Shown here: in pieces, positions 45,201-56,783 of the stretch
Layout of the letters: the number at the start of each line of letters is the position of its first letter
Numbering within the stretch: the first letter of the stretch is position 1
Assembly (NCBI GenBank): GCA_001051155.2
Contig: JYIP02000004.1
Coordinates: 2,536,383 to 2,600,382, forward strand
Direction of reading: 5' to 3'
DNA from: Chrysoporthe austroafricana
Lineage: Eukaryota > Ascomycota > Sordariomycetes > Diaporthales > Cryphonectriaceae
Length of the DNA stretch: 64,000 bases
Notes under the pieces: model-generated
Seen by the model: only the letters and a program-made list of their open reading frames with translations
Databases searched by the model: none
Told to the model about the DNA's origin: nothing
Position numbers and translations under genes: made by a program

Positions 45201-47519
45201 CTCTCTCGCGTGCTGTAGTAACGTAGCACTCTGGTAGGTCTGTACTGTCAGATGGAATATCATCTTGAAGGCGACAGGGAATACCCAAGACCAGTTAAGA
45301 TTGTCGACGATCCCTCTGGATCCCGCCACTGGCAGGGCCAGCGCTGGGGCGCTTCTACGGCACCTGAGCACCTCCATGCCATGCCCAGAACCCCCAATGA
45401 CCAGCTGCTCAGATGCCAGCCAGGCGAGGCCTCGCCGCTACAGGACACTGGTGAGAGGCACAGGCCGAGTTCATATCTCGCCCGCACTAGTCTCGCGCTG
45501 CGGCTGCTGTTCTCTCCAACATCTCCCATTCCTCCATCGCCATCGCCATCGACATCGACTCCTCCCCGCAGAGAGCCACGACACGCGCCCTCTCTCAGCC
45601 CGCCAAGATGCCCTGCCCCCCGAACCCCGTCCACGCCGCATATCACATGGCCTAGAGGAACCCGGCTCCATCGCGGATCTTGTCTCCTTGCGACCATTTC
45701 TCCCGCCCTGCTTTGTTCCCGGAATACGTCTACGGTGGCTTGGCTGACAGCCTCGGGAGTCTGCAGTGGACGGACGCACTGGCACCCTGCAAGGCAAGAA
45801 GACATGCTTGATATGGAACGAATGCCAACTCACCTCCCGGTGCAGCTTGCAGATGAGAGAGCAACCAGCCGAGATCCAGCCAGGCCCCATCACAGCACGA
45901 CACACCACACGATACGGCCGTGACCTGGTAGTGACACCGACTTACACACCACCCCCAGCCTGCCCCAAGGTATGATGACTTTTTTCCCTCCCATAGCACC
46001 CATCTATCCATCTCATCATGTCGCTGGCCGCCCTTCGCGGTCCCCAGCGTGTGGGGACGGGCGTCTCCCAGCGGGACCACCACCCCCCATGCGAAAGAGG
46101 TGCTTATGCTGGGCCCCTTCTGCATCTGCCCGTCAGCGCTGCAGGCGGATGGATTGCTCGCGCCTGTGCACTGCCCCGGAGACGATGACCCCTCCATGCC
46201 CTCCCTGTCCAGTGCGGCTCGACCCCTCCAGCGCTCCCGCCGGTGGCCTGTACGGCCGTACTCCTGCCATCCTGACCCCGACCCTCTGCCGCCACAGGGA
46301 GAGAGGTCTCGGCCCTCCTGGACGCCGTCCCCTCGAAGCCTCTAGGTAAGGACGCGGGGACAGGCACGGCGGCGGCAGCAGCACCCGGAGGAGGCGCCCT
46401 CGGCCACCCGTCAGCAGCATCGCTTCCAGGGCAGCCCTCTAGAGACCCACCGCGGTCTTCCCTCCGGCAGCCCGCCGCAGCTGGGGCCCCTCGCTCCAGC
46501 TCATATCGATTGAGCGCGCGAGGGAGGCACAGCACGCAGCACCCTCTGTCGAGAGCGGCGCCCGTCACATCTCCATACCACACCGCGCGCGCTAGAGGCA
46601 GGGCAGGATGGGCTCGGTGGGTAGTCTACCCACAGAAACCTGATATCAATCACACTACACTACGCAGACCTGCATACCAGCATGCCAACTCTACATCCTA
46701 CGCTATTCCTCCTGCCGCCCCGCCCTGCCCGCCCAGCGCCCTGTCACCTGTCATCGCTTGCTGATGCGCGACCTGCAACCTGACGGCCGTCTCGCCTCTC
46801 TTTTGCCTCATCCCCCAAGTGTCGCGCCTGCATCAGCACCCACGTCTAAGCCTCAAAAGCATAGGTCCCGTCCAGAGCCGCTCTTGGCCTGTCGCCTTGT
46901 CGCATACCACCTCGCCGCCGCGCGCCCGAACCGCCCGCCGGGGGGGCAAAAGCGCACAGCGGGCTGAGTGACAAGAGGGTGACCACCGGCGACCGCATCG
47001 AGCGCCAGCGCCACACCTACCAGAGACCACCGGCCGCGGGCCCTGCCTCTGAGGTATCTCGTTGACCGCCAGTACGGGGGAGATAGGCCGGCTGAGGACA
47101 GGCCCAGCAGAGACAGCAGCCACCCGTCATCAGCCAGTCAACACCCCGGCCTCTCCTGTGTGTGCTCTGACCTGGAACAGGAACTGTAGCTCGAGAGACC
47201 GACAGATTGAGAGCGAGAGAGACAGAGAGAGAGCGCGAAGCAGCCAGGCCCAGGCGGGACGGACGGACAGGCCACACAGCCAAGCTCCTCAAACCTCCCG
47301 GCGTCGAGTGGGCAATCTCGCAGCAGCAGCAGCAGCAGCAGAAGCACCAGCCATCCAGCCAGCCAGCCAGCCAGCTAGCAGCCAAGAAACAGAGCAGATC
47401 AGGTCCAAGGAAAAAAAAAAAAGAAAAAAAAGGGGGGCCACTATCTTCCGGAATCTCTCACCCCCCTCCCCCCACCTCCCCCTCCTCTTCCCTTCTCGCT
47501 CCAAGGTGTTATTATAATA
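42296..47519. other. 5.2-kb intergenic region, no supported gene
   Basis: The longest gene-free interval. Open frames up to about 220 codons occur on both strands (for example 45252-45923), but they overlap antisense frames of equal length, are rich in Pro/Arg/Ser and resemble nothing known. From about 46700 to 47515 the DNA shows GACAGA repeats (near 47190-47235), CAG and CCAG runs (47325-47380) and an A-rich tract at 47411-47431, then a C/T-rich stretch up to the start codon at 47520; this is the probable leader of the Gln-rich protein gene. Confidence 0.5.
47411..47431. repeat. A-rich tract
   Basis: Twelve As, a G, then eight As, about 90 bases upstream of the Gln-rich protein start codon. 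Confidence 0.9.
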
Positions 47520-48197
47520 ATGCCTTTCGTTCGCCTGCAAAAACCAAACAACCGGTCTCAACACAACGTCGCTGTTGAATCGGCTGGCCCTGCTGCCGGA
47601 CCCCAGAGCGCCGCTGGTCCCGGGCCCATACCCGCTCCCGGCTCCCAAAGCATTGGCATTGGCATTTCCTCATCGGGCCCTGCTGGCGCCCAGAGTCAAG
47701 CCCAACCTCCACCGCCGCCTGGCCCTGGTCCCGGCCATCCTCTTACATCACTCCAGGGTCCCTCCTCCTCCGCCGCTCCATCCTCAGCCTTGGGCCCAGG
47801 CCCCGCCAACCCGTCCCTCACCACCAGCAAATCCTTTGTCCAGGACCCACGAGCCGTCTCACAGGGCCAGCAACTCCCGCCGCCGCACCTCTACGCGTCT
47901 GCCTCGTCTCCTGGCCCCGGCGAATTGCCCCCGACCGCCCAGGACCTCAACAGCCACCACCATCACCACCTACACGCCCAGTTGCACCAGCTGCAGCCGA
48001 TCAACACAGGCGCCTCCGAGGCCAGAGTCCGCAAGGCTGCATCCGAGTTCGTCGACGCCGTAGCCCGGTCGCAGTCCCACAGATACAATCAGGTCTCTAC
48101 ACCCGTCCAGATCAACCCGTCCTACGGTGCCAGTTATACGGATCTCTCCAAGACACTGCAGACCGATCCCCAGAGTCAGCATCCATTTGCTTACCAT

Positions 48198-48236
<39 letters not shown>

Positions 48237-50636
48237 CAACAGCAACAACTACCACCGGCAGCGCCAGACCAGCAGCAGGTCGCCCCCGTCGAACCTCGAC
48301 GTTCCACGCGCCGTCTCCTCAGGAACATCCTCGCCGGCGCTCCCAAGCCCGATCAGAACCGCCCTGACCCCTCGCACAGCTACTACGACAGTCCCTCGGG
48401 CCCTGGCCGCCGCGGCTCCAAGCGCTCGAGCAACCCGAACCCGCCTGTCTTGCGGACCGGTCCGTCTCAGGTCTCCCTGGAGCAGCAGTCTCTGGACTGG
48501 CAGTCACAGGGTCCCCCATCTCAGCAGTCACCATCGCCGAGTGTGCGTACGACCCAATTACCCCGCTGAGCCTAGGGGCTTTACAGCTGACAACCAATTC
48601 GCGTGCTAGAACCCTCACGAGTTTCAGCCATCCACCCTGCGCCGCGTCCCCACCAACCAAGACCAGTCTCCCTACTCCGAAGCTGACGAGGGCGGCTTTC
48701 AACAGCAGCAGACCCATATACACGTCCAAACCCAGCTGACACCCGAACACCAGCAGCAGTTGGGCCAGGTCGCCTTCGACCCTGCCACGCGACAGTACCA
48801 GTTCATCGCCCACTCCCCCCACCATTCCCCTCAGGCCCCCCAACAGTCCGAGGGAAACCCGCTCGCCTACTCGGGGCATCTTGGTACCGATCATATACAA
48901 AACTTCGAGACAGTATCGCAGGTGTCGCATGAGTCCTCTGTCGCCGAAGGCGAGCTACAGACCTCCTCCAGCGCTCCCTCTACGACCGTGTCGCCCGGCG
49001 CGCGGTACTCCACACACCAGGACTTCCCTTCGCGGACCTCGTCTCTACAGCCACACCAGGGACAAGCGCCGCAGGCCCAGCAGCAGCAGCAGCTGCCGCC
49101 GCAGGACGACCTAGAACAGCAGAGTAACATGGCTCCACCGCCAGGACCATCCCAGGCGAGGCGACAGCAGGAGACTGAGAAGAGCTTGAGGGGCGACATG
49201 CAACAGGGGCAACCGCCCGGTTACAGGCACAGCCAGCAAGCGTCCAACAGCATGAACCCCATGCCGTCGGGTCCCCAGGGCGGGGCTGGTCAGAATAACT
49301 TTAGGCAGAGCACGATACAGGAGAGACCGCCGCAACAATTTGACGGTGCGGCGGAGCATGGTCGCAACAGCCCACAGCCAACCGAGGATCCAGACAAGGC
49401 TTTTAAGGATTTGTGTATGCCTCTAATATTGCTGCCCGCGCGAAGTGTGCTAACACGAATGCAGTGCAAAAATACAAGAACGTCAAACGTTTGTACTTCG
49501 ATGGCAAGACCCAGATCGAGTCGCTCAACGGCCAGGTCGAGCAGCTCCAGAATGCCGTCGCCAACCAGAGGATATCGCAGTCCCGCACTGCGCTGGATGA
49601 TAGCGAGTACACGACGCGGTTCAACAGGTTGAACGGCGCGATTAACAACTTGTCGTTCAACGTCCGCAAGGACTGGACCTCGCTACCAGACTGGCTGGCC
49701 AAGTATGTCAGTGCTGACGCGCTCAAGACGGGCAAACAGGAGATGACGGCAGTAGGCCGGGCCGTGATCACACGATGGATCGTCGAAGAGATCTTCTACG
49801 GCTGCTTCCACCCTGGCCTTGACCCGGACCTCAGCAGGTCGTTGAAGCAGGTCGAACAGAACATTCGGCGATTCAGCTATACGATGACCAGCCAGGAGGA
49901 ATTTGACGCTCTGACGTCGAAGGTACTGAGCTGGAGAATGACGACGCTCGAGGGCCTGCAGGATGTGCTGCAGTCTTCAGATAGTGCGAACCACCGCCAG
50001 GACTTCACGCGTAACGCAACGGCATCCCTTACGGCATATCTCTTTCAGCATCTCACGGACCCGCCACCGGCTGGTGTTGACGGGAGTGCGAGTATGATTG
50101 TGGAACTCGCTGTGGGCATCGCAGCGAATCTTCCTCTCGAGAGCCGAGACGTGGCAATCCTCTACCCCCTACCGGAAGATCCCATACAGCCCGAGGTCAT
50201 GGATGTGGAAAAGACGGGACTGCCAGCAATCGAGACAAGGCCGCCAGATAGTGAGGCGGACACTGACTCAAGGGGAGACGATGCCGGAAGGGATAGTGGT
50301 GGGGAGAAAGGTAGTAGCAAGGAGCGCAACAAGACCAGAGCCGGTACGTCAGCGATTTCAACTCTTTCCAGTATGCTCAACAACACTCCAGTGTCCCTCG
50401 TCCCGGCGGCCCTTGTTCCTGGGGGATCCACTCGAAAGGACAGCGGTCTCGCTTCGCAGCAATCCTCTGCCTCTGCTGATAGGGATTCATCGACTGCAAC
50501 TTCGTTTACTGACTCGACGACCAACTTAGCCCTGCCACCCAAGGACAGCAACAAAGTGCGGTTCGCTGGCTTCCTTGCTGTCGAGGTGCGCGGGCGCCAG
50601 ATACTTGTTAAGGCGCCTGTCTGGACGCTTGGTTGA
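47520..50636 (+). CDS. Conserved-looking Gln/Pro-rich protein, function unknown
   Basis: Exons 47520-48542, 48610-49414 and 49465-50636 (introns 67 and 50 bp) give 999 residues. Residues 1-630 are disordered and rich in Pro, Gln and Ser, with HHHHH near 142-146 and a pure polyglutamine run near 227-243. From about residue 631 the composition changes to an ordered segment: KAFKDLLQKYKNVKRLYFDG, IESLNGQVEQLQNAVANQR (coiled coil), FNVRKDWTSLPDWLAKYVS, VITRWIVEEIFYGCFHPGLD. This segment looks like a conserved globular domain; I recall no name for it. The tail again is low in complexity but ends in VRFAGFLAVEVRGRQILVKA. The shape resembles cytoplasmic scaffold or condensate-forming regulators, but that is inference. 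Both splice sites are supported by phase and by the change in coding quality across them. Confidence 0.75.
48199..48248 (+). repeat. (CAG)n/(CAA)n polyglutamine tract
   Basis: A CAG run followed by CAA codons, in frame, encodes about 17 consecutive Gln in the 999-residue protein. The switch from CAG to CAA would limit slippage. Confidence 0.95.
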
Positions 50637-53224
50637 AAAGACATACTACGTGTGAGAGTGTGTTCTCCCTCCATCCAGGACACGAATGCAGCGCAACGTA
50701 GCACTCAGTATGTGCCACGTTCGCAGGCACGCGGATACCAGGACCCTCACCTACCTGGAATGCCTTTTTTGGATGCCGGTGTCACGGCGCCGTTGCAACG
50801 TGACTCGAGGTCGCGGCCAGAAAAAACTCGAAGACCACTGTCGTGACGGTTGATAGGATCCAGGTAGATGAGGAATCCAGACGCATCATGATCCTATCTC
50901 CCCTTCTATTCAAACCCTAATCATGAGCAGGGGTCTTCTGTTGGTAATGGGTCCTTCAGATTTAGGCTCATTTGTACAAAGATGACGATATCACGGGGGC
51001 CGGGAAGCATTGCACATTTTTTTTCTCTTTTTTCTCTCTTTTGTTTACGAACATAAAAGGAAGTCACGACAACTCTATCGTAATAGACACTGAGCCCCGT
51101 GGGCCGGGAGGGAGAGAATCCAAAATGTATTATGGGCCGTCCAAGCACCTCGAGCCTTTGCTGTGATATGTGCCTGCAGGTGAGGCCAGCAGCTCTGTTC
51201 AGCAGCTCCATATGGCAAGAAGAGGCGTGCTAATGGTTCTTGCTTGGCTAATGCGATGATGAGCTTTGAGCGGCAGACAACCACCAAAGGTGACCAAAAG
51301 TGACCAAAGGTGACAAAAGGTGATTGGATCGAAAGCCGACACCTGTTCCGTTGGCGGCGGCCGGTCTGCTGTGACGATCAAATATAACTTAGGATCCTGC
51401 TGCTTTGTGCGCGCGGGCGTGCTCCCCTGGGTGTACAGTCGGTGGCCGGCCACCTACCCTTCGTCTAAGGCCTTGCTTACACCTCACAGCGCGGTAAATT
51501 ACCAGTGGGTAAGGCGCCGGCCGCGGGACAAGGAGACGAGTGAGCTGGCTTCGGTTCCGCGCGGAGATCGTCCGCGCGGAGGCTGACCGCAGGACGGTGC
51601 CGAAGGGGTGGGTGGGTGTCAGTATCCTTACCATGATGACAGATGGCTTGTTACAGGACTGCAGGGTCATGGAGCGCAGGCGCACGCTACCGTACTTTGA
51701 AGCCTGTCCGTCATCGAGGGCTTGGGAGGCGGGCGGCGGCGGCGGGCGACGGCGAGAGCGCCTCTGTATGGGAGTGAGCATCTATATCTGTCCATCTCGA
51801 CGCCGACGCGTACGTCCGTATGGGCCTCGGGGCTGAAGCCGACAAAATAGCGGTGGGCGTCTAGTCACGGGACGTCCATGACAACGGCGCTACAGCTGCG
51901 GCTTATGGTAGGAACCGCGCGTCCTGATACCGGAGCTGCTCGAGGGCTCAGTTCGGGGAAGAGGAAGACGGAACCTAAAAAAGAAAAAAAAGGCCCGACC
52001 TGTACGATGCTCGGCAGATTGCTCTTCTGGCCGGTCCCCATATCCCGGGGGACCTAGACTCACAACATCTGCAGGCCCGTCGAGCGCACACCGCGCATGA
52101 TCGGAGGTGGTCAGCTTCCGGCGAGGAGGATGAGTAAGGCGGCGCCAGGTGGCTCGTCTCCTCCGGGATGCCATCTGTATGACAAGATGGCTGGCTGCCG
52201 CTCCCCTTTTCTTTGCTTAGACCCTATGTAAAGCAGATGAGGAATCAAGGCGGTCAGTCCCGCCCGAGCTCGCGGGATTCCATCTCGCGATCAGCACCTG
52301 GGCTGGCCGCAGGATACGCGGCCTCTGGGGCAGCTGCTCGTCTTCTATGCCTGACAGCATCCGCCGTGCAGCTATCCCCCCCGCCTCTATCTATCTCGGT
52401 CTCTTACCGCTGGTTTGAAGTGCTGGGTGCGCCCGCTGCGGACACCGTAGTAGAGAATAGGATGACCGCCGCGATCACCGGTCACTCTGGACAGCGCCAG
52501 ACCAGCACGCCACGAGGGCGCGAAGCTTCCATGATGAGGGCCGACCGGCCGGCTCACATCATCGCGCAGACAGCTGGAGAGGCACCCCGCGACAGTCTGG
52601 AACCCTGTGATGGTGCCCGCCAAGCTGGCACCCGAGATGTCGAGTTCTGGGGCACGGATGACGACAGGTTCCGGCGCGGGGTCCTGCAGGAGCACAGCGG
52701 CTGCTTGCGCTCTCAAGCGCGATGGGGACGTCCTTAAGCCTTGCGGCCCGATGGGCTGGAGCAGATGCCGCTGGTCCAGCGAACCGCGCTGGCAGGTAGG
52801 AAGACGGGGGCAGTGGACACTTTGAAAAGTCTACTCATTGCTTCATGCTACTTTTGGTGCGTGTCGATGGAGTGGGATCTTGTGGAATACATCTCGGGAC
52901 AATAATGTCGTATTATCGCAAGTATAAAGTTATCGAGGGTTGGTTGACGTTGAATTGCGTACTATAGCGCATGGAGGGCTCGACTCCACATATCCTTGTC
53001 ACCGCCTGCCTAACTTTTAAGACTTAAGATTCTGCCCAGAAATGCCCCTCCATCAAGTCAGGCCCTCGCGATACCTTCAAGAGGGGAACACAGCCTGGTA
53101 AAACTGCAACCAACCAATTGACTGATCAGACTGCCGTATCTCTGCCCTGAATCTCAACCCGTGAAAGAGAACGAATGCCCCCCAGCACATACCCCCACGA
53201 CAGAACTCCCGCGCGCGGCGAACC
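50637..53224. other. 2.6-kb spacer between Gln-rich protein and Efm4 genes
   Basis: No gene supported. The first 400 bases are 3' flank, with a T-rich run at 51018-51045. A 10-bp-period repeat lies at 51281-51324. An A-rich run lies at 51977-51990. Open frames at 51320-52740 lie on both strands and are of mixed composition without family features. Confidence 0.55.
51281..51324. repeat. 10-bp tandem repeat TGACCAAAGG, four degenerate copies
   Basis: Blocks at 51281, 51291, 51301 and 51311 read CCACCAAAGG, TGACCAAAAG, TGACCAAAGG and TGACAAAAGG, each exactly 10 bases, followed by TGATT. The period equals about one DNA helical turn. No gene within 600 bp on the left or 1.9 kb on the right makes its role clear. 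Confidence 0.85.
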
Positions 53225-54036
53225 ATGACAACCGACAGCCCCTCCAAGCCCAACCACCTCGACCCCTCCAAGCTAGGGACCAAGGAATAGTACGTACGGC
53301 CCGCGCTGAGTCTGCTCCCCCGGCCCCGCCCCGGGACGCCCCGTGCTGACGTCTGCTCCCCTCTAGCTGGGACTCCCTCTACGCGACCGAACTGACCAAC
53401 CACGCCTCCAACCCCTCCGACCGCGGGACCGTCTGGTTCGACGACTCGGACGCCGAGGCCAAGCTCCTCGAGTTCCTCGGCGCGCGGCCCGCGCTCGACC
53501 GCGCCGCCGCCTCCCTGCTCGACCTGGGTTGCGGCAACGGCAGCCTCCTCCTCGCGCTGCGGGGCGACGGCTGGGCCGGGCGGGCGCTCGGCGTGGACTA
53601 CTCGGAGCGGAGCGTCGCGCTCGCGCGGCAGGTCGCGGGCGGCGAGGGCCGGGGGGACGTGGAGTTCGCGGCCTGGGACGTGCTGCGCGGCCCGTACGGC
53701 GCCGTGCTGTCCGGCGCGCAGGCCGAGGGGTGGGACGTGGTGCTCGACAAGGGCACGTTCGACGCCATCAGCCTGAGCGAGGAGCAGGGCGCGGACGGGA
53801 GGAGAATATGTGAGGGGTACAAGGCGCGGGTGGTCAGGCTGGTGAGGAGAGGTGGTCTGTTCCTCGTCACGAGCTGTAACTGGACGGAAGAGGAGCTGGA
53901 GAGGTGGTTCGGGGAGGGGGGCAGTGAGGTTGAGGGCGGGCAGTTTGTCAGGGTCGGGAAGGTCAAGTATCCCAGTTTCAGTTTCGGGGGCATAAAGGGG
54001 CAGACGATCAGCACGCTCTGCTTTCAGAGGACTTGA
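53225..54036 (+). CDS. efm4: Protein-lysine methyltransferase Efm4 (METTL10 family)
   Basis: Exons 53225-53289 and 53367-54036 (77-bp intron) give 244 residues. Exon 1 ends in LDPSKLGTKEY and exon 2 opens WDSLYATEL, building the LGTKEYWDxxY signature; NPSDRGTVWFDDSDAEAKLL follows. Motif I of the seven-beta-strand fold is LLDLGCGNGSLLLAL (around 72-86), with GVDYS as the acidic SAM ribose loop, and VVLDKGTFDAISL is the post-II/IV motif typical of this family. LVTSCNWTEEELERWF forms the late strand and helix. In yeast Efm4 methylates a lysine of elongation factor eEF1A. The length matches the family. The start is the only ATG before the signature. It is convergent with Tpd3. Confidence 0.92.
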
Positions 54037-54512
54037 CGAGTTGTTGACTGAGGCCTATGAAAACCGCCCAACCGGCCCTGATGGAATCATAAGATACCCA
54101 AGATGCGTGCGTTTGCACGACAACAGTGACGTTTTAGAAAATGAGGACATGGATTCATCGACGCGGCAATTCTCCTCTCTACAGCTCATGACTGGTATAA
54201 TTTTACATCTCCTCCTTGAGGCCAGGCTGCTGGGCTCTCCTCCCTTTCCCTCGACGAGTTGTCTGCCACCAAACAAACGCAACTGGTGTGTGCCACGGGA
54301 GAATTTGATTGTGCTCCTCCTGTATGCCTGGTCCGAGCTCTAATGGTGTATTTTCTCTTGGCTTCCTCGTGACTAAATCTGAAAACGCTTGGATATGATC
54401 AAAGGTAAGAGAAGAAAAAACAGTCCATGGAACGAGACGGATCTCGGCGTGACTGGATTTTTGGACGGGGCTCGTGTGTTGGAAGTTTTTTGCTTCATTA
54501 GAGGTCTCGTGT
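54037..54512. terminator. Shared 3' region between convergent Efm4 and Tpd3 genes
   Basis: A 476-bp spacer where both convergent transcripts should end. It is AT-richer than its flanks from about 54120 to 54440 (GTATAATTTTACATC, TAAGAGAAGAAAAAAC). No coding sequence is supported. Confidence 0.45.
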
Positions 54513-56783
54513 CTAAGGAGACGTATTCATAGGCTCTCCGCCTGGCAGAGGACCAGTCGCGACCGCAGCGGCAGTGGTTGCGAAATACCGGACATCCACG
54601 TCGTCGTCCTTCTGCAGCTTCTCCAGGTTCGGCATTACGCGCTCCTGAATCAGCCCCTGACCCTGAGAGGACGGAATCCCAGTCTCGCCCGCCTTTTCGA
54701 GTTCATAGATGGTCCCGGACTCGGGCAGACGCCGCATGACGTCGATCAACACCGCGTAAGTCTTCGCGACGTTGAACCGGATGTTGGGGATCTCATCCGC
54801 CACCAGCTTGTCGAGCATGGGCAGGATCGATTTGGCAATCACGTCCATGCTCACAACAGTTGCCAGAGTCTGTCACGAGGTTAGTATCACGCACAAGAGC
54901 TGAATTCAGCACGGACGACGTACCGTAATGGCGAAGCATGTCGTCATCCTGTAGAGGTAATTAGGGTGATTGCCCATAGCCATCACCTTGGGAATAATCG
55001 CCTCGCTCGCCCAATCCACACCGAAGACCTCCGTGAGCTTCTTCAGGTTGTGAGTTGCTGCCTCACGGATAGAGAAGACAGTATCTCCCAGCCATCCCAT
55101 GCACAGGGCACTCAGCTTCTCGTCGAAGAACTTAACTCCGAGTTGGCTTGCCAGCAACGGGATGTACTCGATAATTGCCAAGCGGACTCGCCATTGTTTG
55201 TCTTCGGCAAGCTGGACGATCGCGGGGAGGAGAGACTGCGAGAGCAGATCGATTCCAATGACTACTAAGATTAGCATAGGGGCTATACGGGTGAACGGGA
55301 GGCACGAACCCTGGTTGACCAGCTCCAGTTTCGAAATGATGTGCAGGCGGACCTCTGGGAACTCGTCCTTGAGCATCTGGAGAAACATGGGCAGTAGGTG
55401 GTCGATAGTCCTTTGTCACAGTCAGCATCGAAGGCCGCGGGGGAGGGTCACAAGCAAACATACTCCTGCTTGCCGAGAATGGGAGCCAGGCCGCTGATCT
55501 GGGTGCCCAGGGCGGCGCGGACATGTTGAGAGTTGTCGGAAACGAGATCTTCAATGCTAGCCATGATGTCGTTCAGGAGGACGGTCCGCTCGACCAAGGC
55601 ACAGAACCCAGGAATCTGTCCCGCAATCGCCGTTCGCACCTCGGCCTCGTTGTCCTTGAGCAGCTTCACGAACGAGGGCACGAGATCCCTGGCTACAACC
55701 TCCTCGTCGACTGCCTTTGCGATCTGTACCGAACATCAGCGTGCGAGCATAGGAACAAGAACGACGATGCTCTACAAACCTTCTCGAAACGGTCCGCAAT
55801 CATGTACCTGACTCGCCAGCTCTTATCTTCTATCAGGCTCCGGAGGGAGGTGAGAAGGACTCCGTGACTCGACTGCTGCTCTTTGGGGACAACTTCGGCA
55901 ATGGCAATTAGGACCTCAACGGTTAGTAAGCGCACGGAGTCTTGATCGTCTTGTGCAAGGTGCTGAAACATGGGTATCATCTCCTCCACAACAATCGACG
56001 CTGGCATCTCCTTGACGAACTTCGCGAGGTTGGTGGCAGCCTGACGGCGCACCATCGGGGTCTCATCATGCACGAGCTGTCCGAACTGCTGGCGCAGCTG
56101 TGACTGGATAGGCGGCGAGACCTTCTGGTAGGGGCTGGTGTAGAGACCACATCCTGACACCTTGGAGGTGAACCAATCTGCCTTAGAGAGTCGGATCGTC
56201 AGGGGGATGAAGTACTCTTCGACCTGCTCGGACGAGAGATCGACACAGATCTTGTTCAGAGACTCGACAGCCTGTGTGTAATGATTGTAAGTCGAAGTGC
56301 CCGGGCCGAAGATACGGCGTGTCAGGGGTGACGTACCTTGTCCCGCACCACTGGCTCCTCGATGGCGGCGAGGTTCTCGAGAGGCGACAGCAGGACGTGG
56401 CCCCATTGGGGGCCACCGACATACTCGATGAAGTTGCCGAGCTCCTCGCTCAGGGCAACAAGGACCTCATCTTCATCTTCGACGGATTCTGTGCGTGTGT
56501 TAGGGACTGTTCCTGTATGCCTGTAAGGGGAGGAGGGGTCGCGGACCGTCGAGGAAGGGGATGAGCTCCTCCCGAGTGCGCTCGGCGCCCAAGGCGAGCG
56601 CGATGGTGGAGAGGCGTCGGATGGCATTGAGGCGGAGGATGACATCGTCGTGCTGTTCGATCGGTCAGTCGCACGTCCATATCGGTCGATAGCTACACCG
56701 GGGGCGGGGTCGCACACCTTCAGCTCGTCGATGAGCACAGCGATGGGGTAGAGCTCATCGTTCGCATTCGGCGCGTCAGCCAT
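54513..56783 (-). CDS. tpd3: PP2A scaffold (A) subunit Tpd3
   Basis: Eight exons (56783-56718, 56652-56547, 56488-56337, 56271-55780, 55723-55464, 55410-55310, 55261-54924, 54869-54513) give 623 residues. The protein is a string of HEAT repeats: [20 protein letters not shown] (repeat 1), [20 protein letters not shown], then [66 protein letters not shown] and [13 protein letters not shown]. It is the A subunit that holds the catalytic C and regulatory B subunits of phosphatase 2A. The C-terminus runs about 20 residues past the last repeat. Intron 6 ends in TAGTAG tandem acceptors; the downstream one restores the family's VNQVIGI motif and is used here. Every junction keeps phase. Confidence 0.95.

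Noticed and set aside
45252..45923. 223-codon plus-strand frame in the 5.2-kb spacer
   Set aside because: An antisense frame of similar length overlaps it; the sequence is Pro/Ser/Arg-rich with no family features.
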